Of a stretch of DNA of 64,000 nt, positions 7,581 to 17,516 are shown one piece after another. Below the pieces are notes generated by a model. It saw only the letters and a program-made list of their open reading frames with translations. It made no database searches and was not told the origin of the DNA. Numbering within the stretch: the stretch's first letter is position 1; every line of letters begins with the position of its first letter. A program made the position numbers and the translations under genes. The stretch is from Histomonas meleagridis. Its lineage: Eukaryota; Parabasalia; Tritrichomonadida; Dientamoebidae. Where the stretch lies: contig WSYJ01000036.1 of NCBI GenBank assembly GCA_020186115.1, positions 1,240,001 through 1,304,000 of the forward strand. Reading direction: 5' to 3'.

Positions 7581-10481
7581 ATGAAAAGAACTATTTTTGC
7601 GGATTTCCCACCTGCTTTCCCAATTTTACTTGTTCCCTTGGGCGAAAAAAGTGATAAAACAGACTTATTGATCGAAAATTTAGTGAAAGAACCTATTATA
7701 ATCCATTCTTCAAGAGATAGTCAATTAACAAATTCATGTAAGATGAAAAAAATTTCTATACCAAATGATTTAAAAGCCCAAGTAATTTACATTGCGAGCA
7801 TTCAAGAATTAATACCCATTCAAGAAAGATTATTTAATGAAAGACATTTACCTTTTTTCAAATTCTTTATGACTATATTCCTTATTGACTATAGCCGAAA
7901 TAAAAATCATCAAGAACTTTGTGGTTGTGTTAAAAGTCAAAAATTCTTACCTAATTCAAAAACTATTGGTTTTATTTATTACTTAGCAACAGAAGATGCT
8001 GCAGATTATCAATCAGATACAACCCACATTTCTCTAGCTGTTTATGGGGAAAAAGCAATTGTCAACATCAAAGAATTCCTCACGACTTTGTTTCTCCAAT
8101 CACTCAGAGATTCTGTTGAAACGCTCAAGAAAATTGAAAAAACGTCAAAACCCGATTTTGATACCATCATTCAAAATGAAGTTCTATCATTTCTATCAAT
8201 TGAAAGAAATGACATCAGCTCAAGTTTGATGAGAACCCTTCAAGCATTAGAGAAGGGCGGTCAGCCTAATTACACAAAACTTGGAACATTTTTTGAGATA
8301 TCTGCATTAGCAGAAAGCGTTTTCCCTGGAATTGCATCTGAATTAAAACTTGAAGAACACTATCCGAGTATTCCTATGATGTGTGGAATCGACGTTTTCG
8401 CAGAAAGGCAAAATATTCAATATGTTCTTTACATTATTTCTGCATCATGCTTCTTGAAAGCCAAATCTCCAACGCTTGTAATAGGGTGTATTTTAAGAGC
8501 TATTCAATGTTCACCAAATCCAACTTTCCTTATAAATGAGATTACAAATTTCATTACAAAATTACAAATTGGACCACAATCTCAGTTTTTCGAGATGTGT
8601 GCATTTGAGCTTGTATATATTGCAGGGAAATACTGTCCTCGAAAAGTTCCTTTGATCTGTTATAAATTTCTTAACGTTTTCACATTTGATGCAAAAGCTG
8701 ATTTTCAGCGGCATCTATTTCATGTGCTTCTAAAATCTGCACCAAATGATCCTGTTCTTCGTAATCTATGTTCAAATTTGATTACATCAATCATTACATC
8801 AGGACAAAATCCATCTATCGTATCTAGGCTTCTTCTTGATTTCCTATCATCATGTGGGCCATCTCTTTCAAAAGAAGACCAGGAAAATCTTTTCTCAAGG
8901 CTGCTAGGGATAACGATGGGCGACGCACGTTATCCTTGTAACTTTGGACTTGTTGCAAGAAAAGTGAAATTCATCCAGCCAAAAGTGACGTTCAAATCAC
9001 AGGGGCGCCCCGCTGAGCAATCAAGCATCTTCAAGTATAGTTTTCTTGGTAACAATTCAGAACAAAAAGAAATCGAAGTTGGTATAGGATTTAAAGCAAG
9101 AGTTTCCTTCGAACTTTTTAATCCATGTAAAATACCACTTTTGACATCTATTCGAATCACAGATATTCCAAATTGTATAGTTTATGAGAACTCACAGACA
9201 ATAAGTGGAAACAGTGGGACTAACATTGTTTGTGGGTTTGTTCCAAAGGAACCAGGATCTTATACAATTTCAACAATAGAATGTATCGCTTATCATTGTG
9301 TACAAAAAATCATGTTTGAGCAACCACTCACAGTAAGAGTTATTCCTGATGTTGTCCAATTTAAATATCGTACTGATTTACCAATGACTCATAAGATCAG
9401 TGTTTTTGAAGGAGAAAAACTTAGCTTTAATGTATGGATCATGAACTCAGGGAATATCCCTATCGAAAACATCCAACTCCAGTTTCCTGATGGCGTTGCT
9501 AAGACTGTTTCCTCCCCGGGGCTTCCTGTTCACCCATTCACTGAGACGATGGTTAACGTTCAAATGACGGTTGCCGATAAGATGGATCGCATCAAGTTCG
9601 ATATTGTTTGTTCTTCTCATCTGAGCGAAATACTAACAGTATCAGAGTTTGTTCAAGAGATAGAAGTAAAGCCTGCGATCTCATTAGCAAGGATTTATAC
9701 TCTTGAAAAATCGCCTGACATATCTGCTGACTTCTCCAAATTTATTTTTATCGCGTTTGATATTGTTAACAATAGCTCTACAAATATTTTCGATTATTCA
9801 ATCGCATTCGAACAACCTTATGATATTGGATGTAAATTCAAAAGTATTGTTTCGAATGTTCCTAGGTCAGGAATGTTATCCACAAATGAAACAATGGTAT
9901 CCATTGTTGCCGTCGAAAAGGAAATTCTTCGAAATGCTAATAAAGTTGATGTCAAAAGAGCAGTAATTGCTGCTCAAAATGAGGAAGATAGAATCAAAGG
10001 AAGGCTTAGCAAGCAGCAAAGAGAAGATTTGGACAAGAGAGTTGCTATTTCAATATTCCTTGAAACTAATCTAAAGTTTGAATGGAAGACAACTGGTGGA
10101 AGGATTGGTGTACTATCAATTCACTCGGTTATTCCATCTGCTGAACTTCTTGCAGAGCTTAAATGCAATCGACCAGAAGTTATATGCAATTTTGTAAGCT
10201 GTGAAAAGGAAAAAGTGCCAATCAACAAAAAAGTGACACTTAAAATTCAATACCCAAATACACTTGTGAAAAAATGTAAAATTGATCTTGGAATGTATAT
10301 GGATCCTTCATTTGGAATTGCATGGGGTGAAAAACTTGAGCAAATGGATGAAGTTGGGAAAGAAGAATTTGAATTTACATTTTTCTTCACAAAGCCAGGA
10401 AAGTTTTCCTTTGGTGTGGAATATTCAACAGCTACAGGAATTTGTGGGTTTTCCTGCGCTAAATGTATGATTGTTGAGTAA
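7581..10481 (+). CDS. TRAPP-II complex subunit, Trs120/TRAPPC9-like
   Basis: 966 residues. The N-terminal half is an alpha-solenoid with TPR-like pairs (SCFLKAKSPTLVIGCILRAI about residue 290). The C-terminal half is beta-rich with successive Ig-like modules. Three segments resemble Trs120/TRAPPC9: FELFNPCKIPL (like the 'NPYxF' strand), VPKEPGSYTI and VFEGEKLSFNVWIMNSGNIPIE (like the 'LFEGE...LRNTSSVPV' strand). TRAPP-II activates Rab11/Ypt31-type GTPases at the trans-Golgi and recycling endosomes, and this subunit forms its outer arms. Length is somewhat below that of yeast Trs120. The stop forms TAAAA. The alternative is another TRAPP or coat-like protein with the same solenoid-plus-Ig plan; I rate the family as probable, not certain. 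Confidence 0.6.
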   Translation: MKRTIFADFPPAFPILLVPLGEKSDKTDLLIENLVKEPIIIHSSRDSQLTNSCKMKKISIPNDLKAQVIYIASIQELIPIQERLFNERHLPFFKFFMTIFLIDYSRNKNHQELCGCVKSQKFLPNSKTIGFIYYLATEDAADYQSDTTHISLAVYGEKAIVNIKEFLTTLFLQSLRDSVETLKKIEKTSKPDFDTIIQNEVLSFLSIERNDISSSLMRTLQALEKGGQPNYTKLGTFFEISALAESVFPGIASELKLEEHYPSIPMMCGIDVFAERQNIQYVLYIISASCFLKAKSPTLVIGCILRAIQCSPNPTFLINEITNFITKLQIGPQSQFFEMCAFELVYIAGKYCPRKVPLICYKFLNVFTFDAKADFQRHLFHVLLKSAPNDPVLRNLCSNLITSIITSGQNPSIVSRLLLDFLSSCGPSLSKEDQENLFSRLLGITMGDARYPCNFGLVARKVKFIQPKVTFKSQGRPAEQSSIFKYSFLGNNSEQKEIEVGIGFKARVSFELFNPCKIPLLTSIRITDIPNCIVYENSQTISGNSGTNIVCGFVPKEPGSYTISTIECIAYHCVQKIMFEQPLTVRVIPDVVQFKYRTDLPMTHKISVFEGEKLSFNVWIMNSGNIPIENIQLQFPDGVAKTVSSPGLPVHPFTETMVNVQMTVADKMDRIKFDIVCSSHLSEILTVSEFVQEIEVKPAISLARIYTLEKSPDISADFSKFIFIAFDIVNNSSTNIFDYSIAFEQPYDIGCKFKSIVSNVPRSGMLSTNETMVSIVAVEKEILRNANKVDVKRAVIAAQNEEDRIKGRLSKQQREDLDKRVAISIFLETNLKFEWKTTGGRIGVLSIHSVIPSAELLAELKCNRPEVICNFVSCEKEKVPINKKVTLKIQYPNTLVKKCKIDLGMYMDPSFGIAWGEKLEQMDEVGKEEFEFTFFFTKPGKFSFGVEYSTATGICGFSCAKCMIVE

Positions 10482-10843
10482 AATATGTTTTGAATAATTT
10501 ATTCAAATTGTTCAATTTCACAAAAATGTTCGATCACATCTTTTGCATTGTTTTGTAAATAATTTTATCTACGAAATATGTTTATTTGTTTTTGTATATT
10601 GCAGAACATCGCATATTAAATTATTAATTATTAATTTGTACTATTTTACTGAAGGAATTGCACAATATCAAATTCAAATAATACTATTAAATAATTGCAG
10701 TACAATATTTTCAGATTGTTTGTTAAGTGTGATCGCATATTACGAATCAATTAGTATAAAAAAATGTTTGAGTACAATGTACAATTTAATATAACCATTT
10801 GATTAAAAATATATTTATTGAAATATAAAAACAATTTAAACAC
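10482..10843. other. convergent intergenic region, no gene seen
   Basis: This spacer lies between the converging 3' ends of the Trs120-like and Ser-rich genes. An open stretch at 10543-10794 has no ATG at its start and no conserved features, so I treat it as chance. Confidence 0.55.
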
Positions 10844-13756
10844 CTAAAAGTAATCCAAACTGATGCTGAGATCCTCTGCATCAGATCCGTCACTTTCTAC
10901 AGGTACCACATCAGCTTTAGCGTCTGTAACCAACGACTGGTGTTCAGGCTTGTCACTGTCATCAAATGAAGATGAAACATGTTTTTCGTTGCTGATGTGC
11001 TTTGATGACTTTGATGAAGAACTGTCTAATTTGACATCTTCGATTTCACTGCTCTTATTTATGTTTTCGCTATGTTTTGATGACTTTGAAGCCGAACTAT
11101 GAATTTTAATATCTTCAATGTCTTTGATTTCATTTACATTTTGACTGTGATTTGATGACTTTGACGAAGAACTGTCAAATTTAACATCTTCGATTTCGCT
11201 GCTCTTATTTATGTTTTCGTTATGTTTTGATGACTTTGATGAAGCACTTTGTAATTTGATGTCTTCGATTTTGCTGATTTCATTTACATTTTGACTGTGC
11301 TTTGATGACTTTGATGAAGAACTGTCAAATTTAACATCTTCGATTTCGCTGCTCTTATTTATGTTTTCGCTATGCTTTGATGACTTTGATGAAGCACTTT
11401 GTAATTTGACATCTTCGATTTCACTGCTCTTATTTATATTTTCGCTATGTTTTGAAGCGGTACTATGAATTTTAATATCTTCGATGTCTTTGATTTCATT
11501 TACTTTTTGACTTTGCTTTGAGGATTTGGACGAAGTACTTTGCAATTTGACATCTTCAATTCCATTTATGTTTTTACTGTTCATTGATGACTTTGAAGCA
11601 GAACTTTGGAATTTCCCTTCTTCGTTTCCGATTTTGATGTCATCAAGTGGTATTTTTAATAAATTTTCGTCGTGCTTTGATGATTTTGTTCGATTTGAAG
11701 CTGAACTTAAAATATTTTCTTTATGTTGTGATGACTTTGAGTGTATTGATGACGAACTTTGGAATTTCGTTTCTTCTTTTTCTGATGCTCTTCGTGCTGA
11801 ACTCAATTCTTTACTATGTTTCGATGATATTGATTTTCTTGATATTGAACTTTCGTGATTTGATAATTCTTTTCTCGATGATAAACGTGAAGCTGAACTT
11901 AACATATTTTCTTTGTGTTGCGATGATATCGATTTAATTGATGAAGAACTTTGGAATTTCATTTCTTCTTTTGCTGATGCTCTTCGTGGTGAACTTAACT
12001 CTTTACTATGTTTCGATGATATTGATTTCTTTGATGCTGAACTTAACATATTTTCATTTCGTTTTGATGAAAGTGATTTATTTGATATTGAACTTTCATG
12101 TTCTGAAGGTTCTTTTCTCGATGACAAACGTGAAGCTGAACTTAACATATTTTCTTTGTGTCGTGATGATATCGATTTAATTGATGACGAACTTTGGAAT
12201 TTCGTTTCTTCTTTTTCTGATGCTCTTCGTGCTGAACTCAATTCTTTACTATGTTTCGATGATATTGATTTTCTTGATATTGAACTTTCGTGATTTGATA
12301 ATTCTTTTCTCGATGATAAACGTGAAGCTGAACTTAACATATTTTCTTTATGTTGCGATGATATTGATTTAATTGATGACGAACTTTGGAATTTCATTTC
12401 TTCTTTTTCTGATGCTCTTCGTGCTGAACTTAATTCTTTACTATGTTTCGATGATATTGATTTCTTTGATGCTGAACTTTGGTATTTCTCTTTTCTCGAT
12501 GATAAACGTGAAGCTAAACTTAACATATTTTCTTTATGCCGTGATGACTTTGATCTCATTGAAGCAGAACTTTGGAATTTCCCTTCTTCGTTTCCGATTT
12601 TGATGTCATCAAGTGGTATTTTTAATAAATTTTTGTCGTGCTTTGATGATTTTGTTCGATTTGAAGCTGAACTTAACATATTTTCTTTATGTTGTGATGA
12701 CTTTGAGCGTATTGATGACGAACTTTGGAATTTCATTTCTTCTTTTTCTGATGCTCTTCGTGGTGAACTTAATTCTTTACTATGTTTCGATGATATTGAA
12801 CTTAACATATTTTCATTTTTCTTTGATGAATCTGAATCTGAACTTAGCATATCGAAGTTCGACGAATTTGAATGCGAACTTTTTGATTTTTCTTCTTCTT
12901 TTCCTATAAATTCATCACTTGATGATGAGCTTGACAATTTTTCATTCTTTTTCGATGAATCAGATGCATTTTCTGATGACGTACTTAGTAAATTCACTTC
13001 GTCTTTGATTATTATATCATTACCATCAGAAGACATTGAATTTGAAGAAAATAATTTCGTTTCATCTTTATCGTCTTTATGTTTTTCACTCGAACTAAGT
13101 TTTTTATCATTATTTGATAATGTATTACTTCGAGCACTAGATGTTTTTGTACTTATTCTAGAAGTCTTGGAACTAACAGAAGATTTGTCAGATAATTTAT
13201 TTGTTTGATAACCAATTTTAATACTTTCTTTTGGAAATTTGCGCTTATATGTGGCACTGTAACTTTTTTTACTGTTGTTTGTTGAGTACGGGGTTGTATA
13301 TTCTGCATAACTCTCATTTGATGCAGATGAAATGTCGCTTGGATCTGGTATAACGGAAGATGAAGAAGTAACATATGAAGATGAAACATAATTAGAAGTT
13401 CGGGATGATGATGAAGGATACCGCACATCGGAATCAAATAAATTGAACTCAACAAATTTCCCTTCTTTTCTTGTTGAACTTTTGGTACTATTCCAATCTT
13501 CAATCCTTTTTGATTTATTTGGTCTAGTATCAATTTTCCTGATCATTGCACTGTGGTCTTGATATGCTTTTTGTACCTTTTCTTTATATCTTTCTTGTTT
13601 TTCATAATGAAGTTGAATTCTTGGTGATATGTCAGGTCGAGAAGTATTAATAATTGGTCTAGAACGTTGCAGGGCTTCCATGTGCCTTTTGTATGCACGT
13701 TCTTTTTCTTGAATATCAAGAAACCGATTTGAAACTGGTGGTTCTCTCACAGACAT
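10844..13756 (-). CDS. serine/lysine-rich repeat protein, low complexity
   Basis: I chose the ATG at 13756 (MSVREPPVSN). The frame is open to 13855, but that would run into the divergent HMG-box gene. The first 100 residues are ordinary and charged (KERAYKRHMEALQRSRP, then a coiled-coil-like HYEKQERYKEKVQKAY). The rest is Ser, Lys and Glu-rich. The middle holds repeats of about 64 residues (192 bp) built from KHSKELSS, RRASEKEE, KFQSSSSI and HKENMLSSASRLSSRKE. The C-terminal third holds repeats of 24-25 residues (72-75 bp) around NKSSEIEDVKLDSSSSK. It ends with an acidic tail (DGSDAEDLSISLDYF). It is probably disordered and heavily phosphorylated, perhaps cytoskeletal or nuclear; no family recognised. 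Confidence 0.8.
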   Translation of the reverse strand: MSVREPPVSNRFLDIQEKERAYKRHMEALQRSRPIINTSRPDISPRIQLHYEKQERYKEKVQKAYQDHSAMIRKIDTRPNKSKRIEDWNSTKSSTRKEGKFVEFNLFDSDVRYPSSSSRTSNYVSSSYVTSSSSVIPDPSDISSASNESYAEYTTPYSTNNSKKSYSATYKRKFPKESIKIGYQTNKLSDKSSVSSKTSRISTKTSSARSNTLSNNDKKLSSSEKHKDDKDETKLFSSNSMSSDGNDIIIKDEVNLLSTSSENASDSSKKNEKLSSSSSSDEFIGKEEEKSKSSHSNSSNFDMLSSDSDSSKKNENMLSSISSKHSKELSSPRRASEKEEMKFQSSSSIRSKSSQHKENMLSSASNRTKSSKHDKNLLKIPLDDIKIGNEEGKFQSSASMRSKSSRHKENMLSLASRLSSRKEKYQSSASKKSISSKHSKELSSARRASEKEEMKFQSSSSIKSISSQHKENMLSSASRLSSRKELSNHESSISRKSISSKHSKELSSARRASEKEETKFQSSSSIKSISSRHKENMLSSASRLSSRKEPSEHESSISNKSLSSKRNENMLSSASKKSISSKHSKELSSPRRASAKEEMKFQSSSSIKSISSQHKENMLSSASRLSSRKELSNHESSISRKSISSKHSKELSSARRASEKEETKFQSSSSIHSKSSQHKENILSSASNRTKSSKHDENLLKIPLDDIKIGNEEGKFQSSASKSSMNSKNINGIEDVKLQSTSSKSSKQSQKVNEIKDIEDIKIHSTASKHSENINKSSEIEDVKLQSASSKSSKHSENINKSSEIEDVKFDSSSSKSSKHSQNVNEISKIEDIKLQSASSKSSKHNENINKSSEIEDVKFDSSSSKSSNHSQNVNEIKDIEDIKIHSSASKSSKHSENINKSSEIEDVKLDSSSSKSSKHISNEKHVSSSFDDSDKPEHQSLVTDAKADVVPVESDGSDAEDLSISLDYF
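10990..11500 (-). repeat. 72-75 bp tandem repeats in the Ser-rich gene
   Basis: Successive copies centred near 11010, 11085, 11155, 11230, 11300 and 11375 encode SSEIED-V/I-K followed by a Ser/Lys cluster and KSSKHSENIN. The period is a multiple of three apart from small in-frame changes. Confidence 0.7.
11580..12800 (-). repeat. 192-bp long repeats in the Ser-rich gene
   Basis: Units recur with a 192-bp pitch (for example the codons for KFQSSSS near 11752 and 11944, and again near 12188 and 12380), with partial units between. Several stretches are nearly identical, so recent unequal crossover is likely and copy number may vary between strains or be misassembled. Confidence 0.65.
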
Positions 13757-13823
13757 ATTTATTAGGTAACGTACATCATAGAAAAATTTAATAGGGACCC
13801 AAACGGTTTTTAGGGTCCAAAAA
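13757..13823. promoter_or_regulatory. 67-bp divergent promoter, Ser-rich and HMG-box genes
   Basis: Only 67 bp separate two divergent start codons. The region holds AAACGGTTTT at 13801-13810 between GGGACCC and GGGTCC words, which form a small inverted arrangement. One TAACGG/AACGGTT-type element may serve both genes (inference). Confidence 0.45.
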
Positions 13824-14267
13824 ATGGAGCTTGGCGCCAAAATGTTCGACAACAACCAACAGCAAGAAGATAAAATTCCTCCAAACGCGTTTATCCTTTT
13901 TATGAGGTCTATACGGCAAACTATTATTCAAGATGTATCTAGTGGTGTAACCGAAGAAACAGTTGATCCAATAATTGGAAAGATGTGGCAAGGATTGCCC
14001 GAAGATTCTAAAAATGTTTACCGTGAACAAGCAAAGGAAATAGCCGAAAAATTTAGAGCAGAACATCCTGACTATCCTGATAAAAAAGTGAAAAGATCAC
14101 CTGAATTTGCCAAAAAACCACACCCTGAACCTATACACGTAAAAGTTATTTTTGATAATGAAGCAACTGATCAAGGGAATAGTCAAATTTCTGATGATCC
14201 TCTTTCAATTCTGAAACTTCCCCAAAAAGAGGTAGAATCTGAAATTCACACAGTGAATTTTGATTAA
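13824..14267 (+). CDS. HMG-box protein
   Basis: One HMG box covers about residues 18-90. It begins with the typical PPNAFILFMRSIRQ (aligning with 'PKRPLSAYMLF'), has the helix 2 core PIIGKMWQGLPEDSK, and helix 3 ending with HPDYPDKK. The rest is a charged tail with PEFAKKPHP. HMG-box proteins bend DNA and act in chromatin or transcription; with one box and 147 residues it resembles small Nhp6/HMGB-type proteins, but with a longer C-terminal extension. ATG 13824 or the one six codons later (13842, with a purine-rich leader) could start it. The stop forms TAAAC. It is divergent from the Ser-rich gene with which it shares a 67-bp promoter. Confidence 0.85.
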   Translation: MELGAKMFDNNQQQEDKIPPNAFILFMRSIRQTIIQDVSSGVTEETVDPIIGKMWQGLPEDSKNVYREQAKEIAEKFRAEHPDYPDKKVKRSPEFAKKPHPEPIHVKVIFDNEATDQGNSQISDDPLSILKLPQKEVESEIHTVNFD

Positions 14268-15056
14268 ACAGTGTCTGTGTTTTTGCTGGTCTTATTAAAA
14301 TCAATTTTTTTTAACATTTATTAATTTTCACTTAGTGATAAGCTATAGAAAACATTATTTTTCAAAGTTTTTCTGATTTAAAATATAAATTGATTATTTT
14401 ATTGTAAATGTCGAAAGTAAAAATGAAGAAGATTTAAGTCAAAAACTGTACAAAAAAATTATGAAATCAACACAGATTTTTAAATACAATAAGATACAAC
14501 AAGAAACTTTACTACTTATTATTCTTTGATATCTACCAAATTGATATTTTACCAAAAGAATTTATTTTGAAATTTCCATGGCTTTGAACAACACAATTGT
14601 GAGTTATTATAGATTCTATTAAATTTGTTGATCTGTTGCTAGTTTACAAATTAAAATATTACTATATGGGAAATATCTCAAAATATTTGAAAAAGCATGC
14701 TCGAAACTATATTGCATTCAGAAAGAACGATCAGTCGAAATTTCATTATAGCAACATTATTTTAATCTCCTGAAAAATTTATTGAAAAAATATAGCAAGA
14801 TTTGAAGTTTAAGGATCTTTAAAACTGCCGTTTTTTATTCAAGTAAAAGTTTTGTTGCTTAGCATTGCTTTATTCTATGGGAAAACAATAAATAAATTGT
14901 GATGTTAAATAAAATTGTTGTAAACACGATAGACGTCTAAAAAGATCTTTTTTGTTTGAATTGTTATAACAGTTTTTGAATATTCAGAAAAATATGTCAT
15001 AATCAAAAAGTCAGCTTACCATCAAGGTGATTGCTTCTCTCTTAAGAAAGTATTGC
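14268..15056. other. intergenic, no gene seen
   Basis: About 790 bp of AT-rich sequence between two plus-strand genes. I see no open frame of note, tRNA-like fold or repeat. Confidence 0.55.
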
Positions 15057-15638
15057 ATGTGGAAAGAACGAAGGCGTCAACAAAACGCTTCTGTTGTTAT
15101 AGATAATTTAAAGATACCCATTTATGGTTCAGGAGCCACTGGCAAAACATGCTTGATAACTAGGTTGTTTCAAAATGAATTCACTGAAGAATATCACGCC
15201 ACTACAGAAGAAACATACAAAAAAAGTATTACATATAAATCTCATCAAACATTTGTGGAAATAGTCGAATGCGGTTATTCAAAAGATCAAGCTTACCTTG
15301 AATCTCGTCTCATACAAACAAAGCCAGACTGTGTTATCTATGTTTATTCTATAAATTCCCGTGAATCTTTTAATGAACTAACAGATTTACACTTCAAACT
15401 TAAGAGATTTTTAAAATTTGTTATTCCAATTGTTTTGTGTGGCAATAAGCTTGACATGGAAAATGAACGTGAGGTTTTAAGATATGAAGGAGAATCTTTT
15501 GCGATCGGAATTGGAGCAAAATTTATGGAAACATCAGCTAAAACAGGTCAAGGCATTAGCGATGAACTTATTTTGATTCCACTCATTACAAAGCACGAAC
15601 AAAACGAGATATATATTAATTTTCATAGAAAAATTTAA
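15057..15638 (+). CDS. divergent Ras-like GTPase without switch II motif
   Basis: The first ATG in frame is at 15057 ([11 protein letters not shown]); the frame is open from a stop at 15000, but only with a GTG before the ATG. The product has a P-loop GSGATGKT, a candidate switch I Thr in [12 protein letters not shown] for guanine specificity and ETSAKTG for G5. The place of DTAGQE is taken by [10 protein letters not shown], so there is no DxxG and no catalytic Gln. There is no C-terminal prenylation cysteine. GTP hydrolysis is probably weak or absent, or needs a partner. It is the second Ras-like protein in the window with this loss. An expanded, divergent Ras/Rab set is typical of trichomonads. 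Confidence 0.8.
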
Positions 15639-16265
15639 CAAAGAATAAACTATTAGAATAATTCGTATTTTGCACTCAATTATATCCTGTGCTATGTATG
15701 GTATAACTCTAAAACAAAGTTGTAATGTTGCACCAAATTTGATTATGCTGTTTGAAACGATAATGAAGGAAAAGTTTGGCGTTAAAGGTGAACAGTTATA
15801 ATGTTTTCATGAGGGAATGTAGATCATGATCCATGCATCCAAATTGGAAATGTTAACCCTATGTAAATCATTCTAAGTTACATGGAAGATTTTAAACAAA
15901 GGGATATAATAGTTCCTAGGAAAGCTTAAGTTATCGCAACATGAAAAAAAAAAATGAATGCGTTTAAACATATAATTTTATATCAATTTCAAAATATTTT
16001 CAGGAACATTATGTATTCATAGAAATCTTATAACCCAAAATATAAATATATTTACATTTTCCAAACCATGCTAATATTTTAAAATATTGTGAAACATATT
16101 GTTCTAAAAAAAGCGAATATAACAAAAATGATAATAATAAATGTGTTTCATTTGGATTTGATGTTAATTCGTGTTACAAAAATTTAATTCGACAATTATG
16201 TGAGTTACAAGGTTTATAAAATAAGATAGAACATACTTCAATATGTATTAACAACAATCTGTTTC
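15639..16265. other. convergent intergenic region, no gene seen
   Basis: 627 bp of AT-rich spacer between converging genes. Nothing recognisable. Confidence 0.5.
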
Positions 16266-17516
16266 TCATTGCTTTTTCTCTTTAACAGCTTCTGACGTTT
16301 TCGCCAATGGAATATTAATGATTTGTCCATCGACTGTCTTGCACCTTGCGTTCTGACCATCATCTGACATCCATAGTACGTATTGACCTTTTTGTATTGA
16401 ATACGTTTCATCATTAAAATCTTCTTCGACTTTTAAAACTTTTCTCTTAATATCTTTTCTGTATTTCAAGTTTGATGATGGGACTTTACCTCTTAGTCCT
16501 GTTTCTTCACTTTCTACTAATGCAGTCAGGCCATCCTTGATTATCTTTACTGTTTCATTAGCCTTTACTTTGAAGTAATCTGTTTTACTTTGATATTCGG
16601 CCTTAACGGTCGCAAATGATGAGTGAAGTTCACCAGCAAAAACAATGTTCCATGGAAGATACTCAAATATATCAAATTTAAGAGCTGGTGGTTGTGAAAA
16701 CTCATCAACAATCATTGATACCTTCTCACGGGGACAATCTTGCGCATTTTTGTCTTCTTGAATTATTTGTTGAAGACGTGTCATGTCACTTTCGGCAGCT
16801 TCGGCGAGCGTGAGATATGAATCTGAAAGTTCATTGAGAATTTCAACAAATTTACGGATTAAATTTTGGATATTTTCAAAAAATTCTCGCTCATATCCTT
16901 CAAAATCAACTGCCATGTTTTCCGTAGCAACCTGAAACTCACGGACCCTTTGGTAGTAGTTTGAATGTGCTTTAGCTGCTTCTTCTTCAACTTCTATGCA
17001 TTGTATTCGATGTTGATCAAGTTCGCTTTGAATCTTTTCTTGCTTTGATGGGTCCTTAAAGAGCTGCTCTCCAAGTGATTCAATCTTTTTACATATTGTT
17101 TGATAGTTTGAATATTTTGCGAGATATTCTTGATAAGAAGCAAGACATAACGCTTTTGCATTTTCGAAAGCAGCATTAAGATTTTTAATGTGCTCTTTAT
17201 ATGTGAGTGTAATATGTTTTGTTGATGAAGTCTGAAGAATTTGTAATTGTTTGAAAAATGAGGAATTTAATGTATTATTTGATATAAAAAGGCATGCCCA
17301 GTTTGTAAAATGAAGGGTCCCCTCGTCTCTTACCATTCCACTAAGTTTTGAATCTGTTTCAGTGAAAAAATTATTAAAATCATTTATAAGCCCAATGATT
17401 GAATTTGAAAAGCTGTCAAACATCTGTTGAACCATAGCACACATAGTCAAACGACGTTTAGCAACCTGTTTTATCTTGTTGAACATTTTTTCTTGGTGCT
17501 TGATGGGCTCATCCAT
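16266..17516 (-). CDS. BAR-like coiled-coil protein with C-terminal SH3-like domains
   Basis: The 416-residue product begins with about 270 residues of amphipathic helix, including HKENM-like and FNNFFTETDSKLSG segments, a long central helix (KYSNYQTICKKIESLGEQL to AAKAHSNYYQRVREFQ) and FENIQNLIRKFVEILNELSDSY. This is the pattern of BAR/F-BAR membrane-bending domains. Two small beta modules follow: YQSKTDYFKVKANETVKI...TGLRGKVPSSNLKY (about 310-350), with the SH3-like ALYDF-to-GxxGxxP logic, and EDFNDETYSIQKGQYVLWM (about 360-405). BAR plus SH3 proteins link endocytic membrane curvature to actin and dynamin. The assignment is from architecture; no exact family is claimed. TAACGG lies at 17524-17529, just upstream of the start. 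Confidence 0.6.
   Translation of the reverse strand: MDEPIKHQEKMFNKIKQVAKRRLTMCAMVQQMFDSFSNSIIGLINDFNNFFTETDSKLSGMVRDEGTLHFTNWACLFISNNTLNSSFFKQLQILQTSSTKHITLTYKEHIKNLNAAFENAKALCLASYQEYLAKYSNYQTICKKIESLGEQLFKDPSKQEKIQSELDQHRIQCIEVEEEAAKAHSNYYQRVREFQVATENMAVDFEGYEREFFENIQNLIRKFVEILNELSDSYLTLAEAAESDMTRLQQIIQEDKNAQDCPREKVSMIVDEFSQPPALKFDIFEYLPWNIVFAGELHSSFATVKAEYQSKTDYFKVKANETVKIIKDGLTALVESEETGLRGKVPSSNLKYRKDIKRKVLKVEEDFNDETYSIQKGQYVLWMSDDGQNARCKTVDGQIINIPLAKTSEAVKEKKQ

Noticed and set aside
10543-10794. 83-residue open frame after the Trs120-like gene
   Set aside because: No ATG at its start, AT-rich hydrophobic chance translation, and position in a convergent 3' region.
10863-13208. Long plus-strand frames opposite the Ser-rich gene
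   Set aside because: They are the complement of a low-complexity repeat gene; repeated Ser/Asp codons leave the opposite frames open.
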